Shown here: piece by piece, positions 60,519-64,000 of the stretch
How the letters are laid out: the number at the start of each line of letters is the position of its first letter
How positions within the stretch are numbered: position 1 is the first letter of the stretch
From: Neptunomonas phycophila
GTDB taxonomy: Bacteria; Pseudomonadota; Gammaproteobacteria; Pseudomonadales; Balneatricaceae
Length of the DNA: 64,000 bases
NCBI RefSeq assembly: GCF_001922575.1
Contig: NZ_MRCI01000002.1
Coordinates: forward strand, 272,001-336,000
Direction: 5' to 3'
Translations under genes and position numbers: made by a program
The notes under the pieces: model-generated
The model's input: only the letters and a program-made list of their open reading frames with translations
Database searches by the model: none
Told to the model about the DNA's origin: nothing

Positions 60519-61658
60519 ATGTTGCGCCGTTTGTTAGCTGCATCAATTCTTAGTATTTCCCTTACTGGCTGCAGCATGTGGGGGGGCTCTGATGAAGTAG
60601 AGCCTAACCCGTTAGTGGACTTTAGTGCTGAGCGTCAGGTAGTGGTTAAGTGGTCTAGTCAGGTCGGTGACGGTCCCGGCGAAGTTTTTAACCAAATGAC
60701 ACCAGCGTTACTGGATAACTCTGTATTTGCTGCGTCTGGTGATGGCGTAGTCGCGGCATTTGACCAAAACACAGGCAACCGCTTATGGCGTGTAGAGCTT
60801 GATCAGGAGTTAATCGGCGGCGTTGGTGCAGGTAGTGGTAAAGTAGTTGTTTCTACCATGGCGGGTGAGCTGATATGTTTAGATGCTGGCACAGGAGCTA
60901 AATTGTGGGTGGCTCAATTGTCATCAGAAGTAGTTTCTGATGCACAATTTAATAGTCAGTTAGTTGTTGCGCAGCAGGTAAATGGCAGAATCGTAGCGCT
61001 TAATGCTGATACGGGAGAGCAGGTTTGGAGCTATGAAAGCTCTATGCCTCGTTTGACATTGCGTGGGACAAGTTCTCCTTTAGTAGCTTTGGATGTAACG
61101 TTAGCAGGCCTGGACAACGGCAAGTTTGTAGCTCTGGATAATCAATCAGGTGGTGTGCTTTGGGAGCAAAGTATTTCTCTGGCTGAGGGGCGCTCTGAGC
61201 TTGAACGTATGACTGATGTTGATGGTCGACCGCTGTTGTTTGAAAACGTGATTTATATTCCTTCTTATCAAGGTAAGGTGGTTGCTATTAATCCGTTTAA
61301 TGCGCAAACACTCTGGAGTAAAGACATCTCTAGCTACCACAGTTTGGCGGCGGGCTTTGGCAACATCTATATCAGTGAGGCCAATGATCATATACAGGCT
61401 TTAGATACACGCACGGCTGCGAGTGTATGGAGCCAGTCGCAATTAGAAAATCGTCAAATTACGTCTCCGGTTGTTGCTGGGAACGCGTTGGCGGTTGCAG
61501 ACAAACAAGGTTATTTACACTTTATGTCTCAGATTGACGGGCACTTTATTGCTCGCTTTAAATTAGGCTCCGGTGTTACCGGTGATATGAAAGTAAAAGA
61601 TAATACAATTTATGCGTTGACGGATTCAGGCCGTCTGTATGCGCTGACTCTTAACTGA
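60519..61658 (+). CDS. bamB: Outer membrane assembly lipoprotein BamB
   Basis: BamB is a beta-propeller lipoprotein of the BAM complex that inserts outer-membrane proteins. The 379-residue protein has a signal with the lipobox LTGC (Cys near residue 18) and PQQ-like propeller repeats such as VVAFDQNTGNRLWRVEL and LICLDAGTGAKLWVAQL. It begins four bases after the yfgM stop. Confidence 0.96.
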   Translation: MLRRLLAASILSISLTGCSMWGGSDEVEPNPLVDFSAERQVVVKWSSQVGDGPGEVFNQMTPALLDNSVFAASGDGVVAAFDQNTGNRLWRVELDQELIGGVGAGSGKVVVSTMAGELICLDAGTGAKLWVAQLSSEVVSDAQFNSQLVVAQQVNGRIVALNADTGEQVWSYESSMPRLTLRGTSSPLVALDVTLAGLDNGKFVALDNQSGGVLWEQSISLAEGRSELERMTDVDGRPLLFENVIYIPSYQGKVVAINPFNAQTLWSKDISSYHSLAAGFGNIYISEANDHIQALDTRTAASVWSQSQLENRQITSPVVAGNALAVADKQGYLHFMSQIDGHFIARFKLGSGVTGDMKVKDNTIYALTDSGRLYALTLN

Positions 61659-61677
61659 TTCAGCTTTCGTAATTCAG

Positions 61678-61714
61678 GCGGCTATCTGCGTAATGTAGAT
61701 GGCCGCTATTTTTT
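61678..61714 (+). terminator. Terminator-like hairpin between bamB and der
   Basis: GCGGCTATCT (61678-61687) pairs with AGATGGCCGC (61697-61706), one pair being G-T, and is followed by TATTTTTT. It ends just 11 bases before the der start, so it may attenuate der or isolate it from bamB. Confidence 0.7.
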
Positions 61715-61725
61715 GGTGTACAAAC

Positions 61726-63141
61726 ATGTTACCGGTAATAGCGCTTGTAGGGCGTCCCAATGTAGGCAAATCAACCCTTTTTAATCGTCTGACTAAAACT
61801 CGTGACGCATTGGTGGCTGATATGCCAGGCGTAACTCGTGATCGTAAATATGGCGAAGGAAAGGCCGGAGACAAAGCTTACATAGTCGTTGATACAGGAG
61901 GTATTACAGGAGACGAACATGGTCTTGATTACGAGATGGCTCGTCAATCGTTGCAAGCTATTGAAGAAGCCGATGCTGTTTTCTTCATCGTAGACGGCAG
62001 GGCGGGTATTCATCCGGCTGATGAGCTTATCGCTAACTATCTTCGCAAAGCAGAGAAAAAAGTATTTCTAGTCGTTAATAAAACAGACGGCTTAGATCCT
62101 GATGTTGCTATTTCCGATTTCTTTGCCATCGGCTTTGGGCACCCCCTAGCGATAGCGGCCGCGCATAACCGTGGCGTGACGTCCCTTGTTGAACACACCC
62201 TTGCAGACTGCGAAGACCTGGATGAAGAGGCACGCCATAAAGACAGTGGTGTTCGTATCGCGATTGTAGGGCGCCCTAATGTGGGTAAATCCACTTTGGT
62301 GAATAGACTATTAGGGGAAGACCGGGTCGTCGTTTTTGATGAAAGCGGGACAACGAGAGATAGTGTTTATATCCCTTATGAGCGCGATGGTCAAAAGTAT
62401 ACCTTGATAGATACGGCTGGAGTAAGGCGTCGTAAAAATGTGACGCAAGCGGTAGAAAAGTTTTCTATTATCAAGACTCTTCAAGCGATCAAAGACGCGA
62501 ATGTGGTTGTGATTGTGGTTGATGCTCGACAAGGTATCACGGACCAAGATCTTCATATGATGACATTTGTACTTGATACAGGGCGTGCCGTCGTCATCGC
62601 GCTTAACAAATGGGACGGCATGAGTGAAGATCAAAAGAAAGAAGTGAAAGAACAGATTCAACGTCGTTTAGAGTTTTTAGATTTTGCGCGTTTTCATTTT
62701 ATTTCAGCCTTGCATGGTAGCGGTGTCGGTGAGATGTATGCTTCAGTTGATGAGGCTTATGAATGTGCTATGGCTAAGTGGCCAACCCCGCGCTTGACTC
62801 GTTTGCTTGAGGATATCACGGCAGATCATCAGCCACCTTTAGTCGCTGGTCGTCGTATAAAATTACGTTATGCTCACCAAGGTGGTTCTAACCCGCCAAT
62901 CATCGTAATCCATGGTAATCAAACGAATCAATTACCAATATCGTATAAGCGCTATTTGCAAAATAAGTTTATCAAAGTGCTTAAAATACGTGGTACACCG
63001 ATGCGTTTTGAGTTCAAGACAAGCGATAACCCGTTTGCGAATAAGCGTAATATTTTAACACCGCGTCAAATTGCTAAGAAAGAGCGCCAGCAAAAGCACA
63101 ACCGTGTGATGAAAAAGTCTAAAAAGGCACGTGGTAAATAA
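61726..63141 (+). CDS. der: Ribosome biogenesis GTPase Der (EngA)
   Basis: Der has two GTPase domains in tandem and is needed for 50S assembly. In 471 residues the first P-loop [12 protein letters not shown] is near residue 8 and the second [12 protein letters not shown] near residue 186. A KH-like C-terminal domain and a Lys-rich tail (KKSKKARGK) follow. The start is ATG 61726; no strong ribosome-binding site is seen. murI begins on the base after its stop. Confidence 0.97.
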   Translation: MLPVIALVGRPNVGKSTLFNRLTKTRDALVADMPGVTRDRKYGEGKAGDKAYIVVDTGGITGDEHGLDYEMARQSLQAIEEADAVFFIVDGRAGIHPADELIANYLRKAEKKVFLVVNKTDGLDPDVAISDFFAIGFGHPLAIAAAHNRGVTSLVEHTLADCEDLDEEARHKDSGVRIAIVGRPNVGKSTLVNRLLGEDRVVVFDESGTTRDSVYIPYERDGQKYTLIDTAGVRRRKNVTQAVEKFSIIKTLQAIKDANVVVIVVDARQGITDQDLHMMTFVLDTGRAVVIALNKWDGMSEDQKKEVKEQIQRRLEFLDFARFHFISALHGSGVGEMYASVDEAYECAMAKWPTPRLTRLLEDITADHQPPLVAGRRIKLRYAHQGGSNPPIIVIHGNQTNQLPISYKRYLQNKFIKVLKIRGTPMRFEFKTSDNPFANKRNILTPRQIAKKERQQKHNRVMKKSKKARGK

Positions 63142-63999
63142 ATGAGTGCTGCATCTATTGATGAGTCAAAGAAGCCTATAGGAGTATTCGACTCAGGCGT
63201 TGGTGGTTTGACTGTCTTGAATGAGCTGAAAAAGCAGTTGCCCGGTGAGGACTTAATTTATCTGGGTGATACAGCGCGTGTTCCTTATGGTACTAAAAGT
63301 GCTTTGTCTGTTACGCGTTATGCACGTCAGGCAGCTCAAGCGTTAGTTGATCGTGATATTAAATTGCTGGTCCTAGCATGCAATACTGTTTCTGCTGTAG
63401 CTGTTGAGCCTCTTCAAGTTGCTTTGCCTAATTTATTGGTTGTTGGTGTTGTGGAGCCGGGAGCTGAAGCAAGCTGCAAAGCAACGCGTAATGGCCATAT
63501 TGGTGTTATTGCTACTGAAAGCACGGTAAGTAACCAAGCTTATCAGCGTGCTATTCTCACGCGTAGACCTGATGCAACTATTCAAGCACAAGCTTGTTCG
63601 TTGTTTGTTGCCCTAGCAGAAGAGGGATGGCACGACGGGGATTTAGTAGAGCAAATTGTTGCGAAGTGTTTGTCACCTATTATTAAGGCCTCATCTAATA
63701 GTTTAACTGGTATGGATACACTCGTATTGGGTTGTACCCATTTTCCAGCACTTAAAGCGAGCATTAGCCGAGTGTTAGGCAGTGATGTCGCTTTGGTTGA
63801 CTCAGCTGAAACCACAGCAAGATATGTTGCAGGTCTGTTGAGTGATAGAGCATTGCTGAATGAGCAAAGTGAAGGGCAAGTCCAGTTTATGGTTACGGAT
63901 GGTCCAGAGCGCTTTGCTCGTGTTGCGCCTTGCTTCTTTTCAGGGAGTGTTGAGCCTTCAGCTATTGAATTGGTTGATATTCAGCACTTTGGAGGCTGA
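63142..63999 (+). CDS. murI: Glutamate racemase
   Basis: MurI makes D-glutamate for peptidoglycan. The 285-residue protein begins with GVFDSGVGGLTVL, and its two catalytic Cys are in LACNTVSAVAV and LGCTHFPAL. The ATG follows the der stop with no gap, implying co-transcription. This der-murI pairing is not the usual neighbourhood of either gene. The stop codon ends one base before the window edge. Confidence 0.97.
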   Translation: MSAASIDESKKPIGVFDSGVGGLTVLNELKKQLPGEDLIYLGDTARVPYGTKSALSVTRYARQAAQALVDRDIKLLVLACNTVSAVAVEPLQVALPNLLVVGVVEPGAEASCKATRNGHIGVIATESTVSNQAYQRAILTRRPDATIQAQACSLFVALAEEGWHDGDLVEQIVAKCLSPIIKASSNSLTGMDTLVLGCTHFPALKASISRVLGSDVALVDSAETTARYVAGLLSDRALLNEQSEGQVQFMVTDGPERFARVAPCFFSGSVEPSAIELVDIQHFGG

Positions 64000-64000
64000 G

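Overview
The window is a gene-dense chromosomal segment of a gammaproteobacterium. Gene order and protein similarity suggest a marine Oceanospirillales-type organism, possibly Oceanospirillaceae; this is inferred from remembered families, as no database was searched. GC looks moderate. Nearly all of it is conserved housekeeping DNA. I found no tRNA, rRNA, insertion sequence, prophage or CRISPR array.

Layout. (1) 1-3.1 kb: the end of a membrane diguanylate cyclase, an atypical SDR and a lone carbohydrate-type sulfotransferase. (2) 3.2-12.5 kb: the valS / holC / pepA block opposed to lptF-lptG, with a YeeN-type YebC protein and a DUF6635 membrane protein inserted between valS and holC. (3) 12.5-17 kb: small accessory genes (RDD, DUF2892, Sel1 repeats, gloA, phasin-like, cytochrome c', cytochrome b561). 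(4) 17-19.8 kb: prfB-lysS; prfB has no programmed frameshift. (5) 19.8-29.3 kb: an MFS transporter with a long repeat tail, ung, DUF393/DUF3081, ygfZ, psd, a sulfurtransferase, an HDOD-GAF protein and rsgA. (6) 29.4-34.5 kb: orn, an Orn/Lys/Arg decarboxylase, yacL, ygjP and queG. (7) 34.6-47.6 kb: nnr-tsaE-amiB-mutL-miaA-hfq-hflX-hflK-hflC-DUF2065-hisZ-purA, in the order found in Pseudomonas. (8) 47.7-55 kb: suhB opposed to trmJ, then the complete isc operon iscR-S-U-A-hscB-hscA-fdx-iscX behind two abutting IscR-like sites. (9) 55.1-64 kb: ndk-rlmN-pilW-rodZ-hisS-yfgM-bamB-der-murI, where ispG, normally between rodZ and hisS, is missing.

How it works together. The genes serve translation (ValS, LysS, HisS, RF2, RlmN, MiaA, TsaE, QueG, TrmJ, Der, RsgA), envelope assembly (LptFG, AmiB, Psd, BamB, RodZ, YfgM, MurI, PilW), Fe-S biogenesis (Isc system, with YgfZ as an accessory), RNA and protein quality control (Hfq, Orn, HflX, HflKC) and DNA repair (MutL, Ung).

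There is no obvious new defence or mobile system. The observations most worth following are inside ordinary genes: a SuhB that has lost key catalytic metal ligands, a MFS transporter with an exact 15-residue repeat tail, a uracil-DNA glycosylase with an N-terminal sliding-clamp-type motif, an SDR without the catalytic Tyr/Lys pair, the frameshift-free prfB and the precise absence of ispG.
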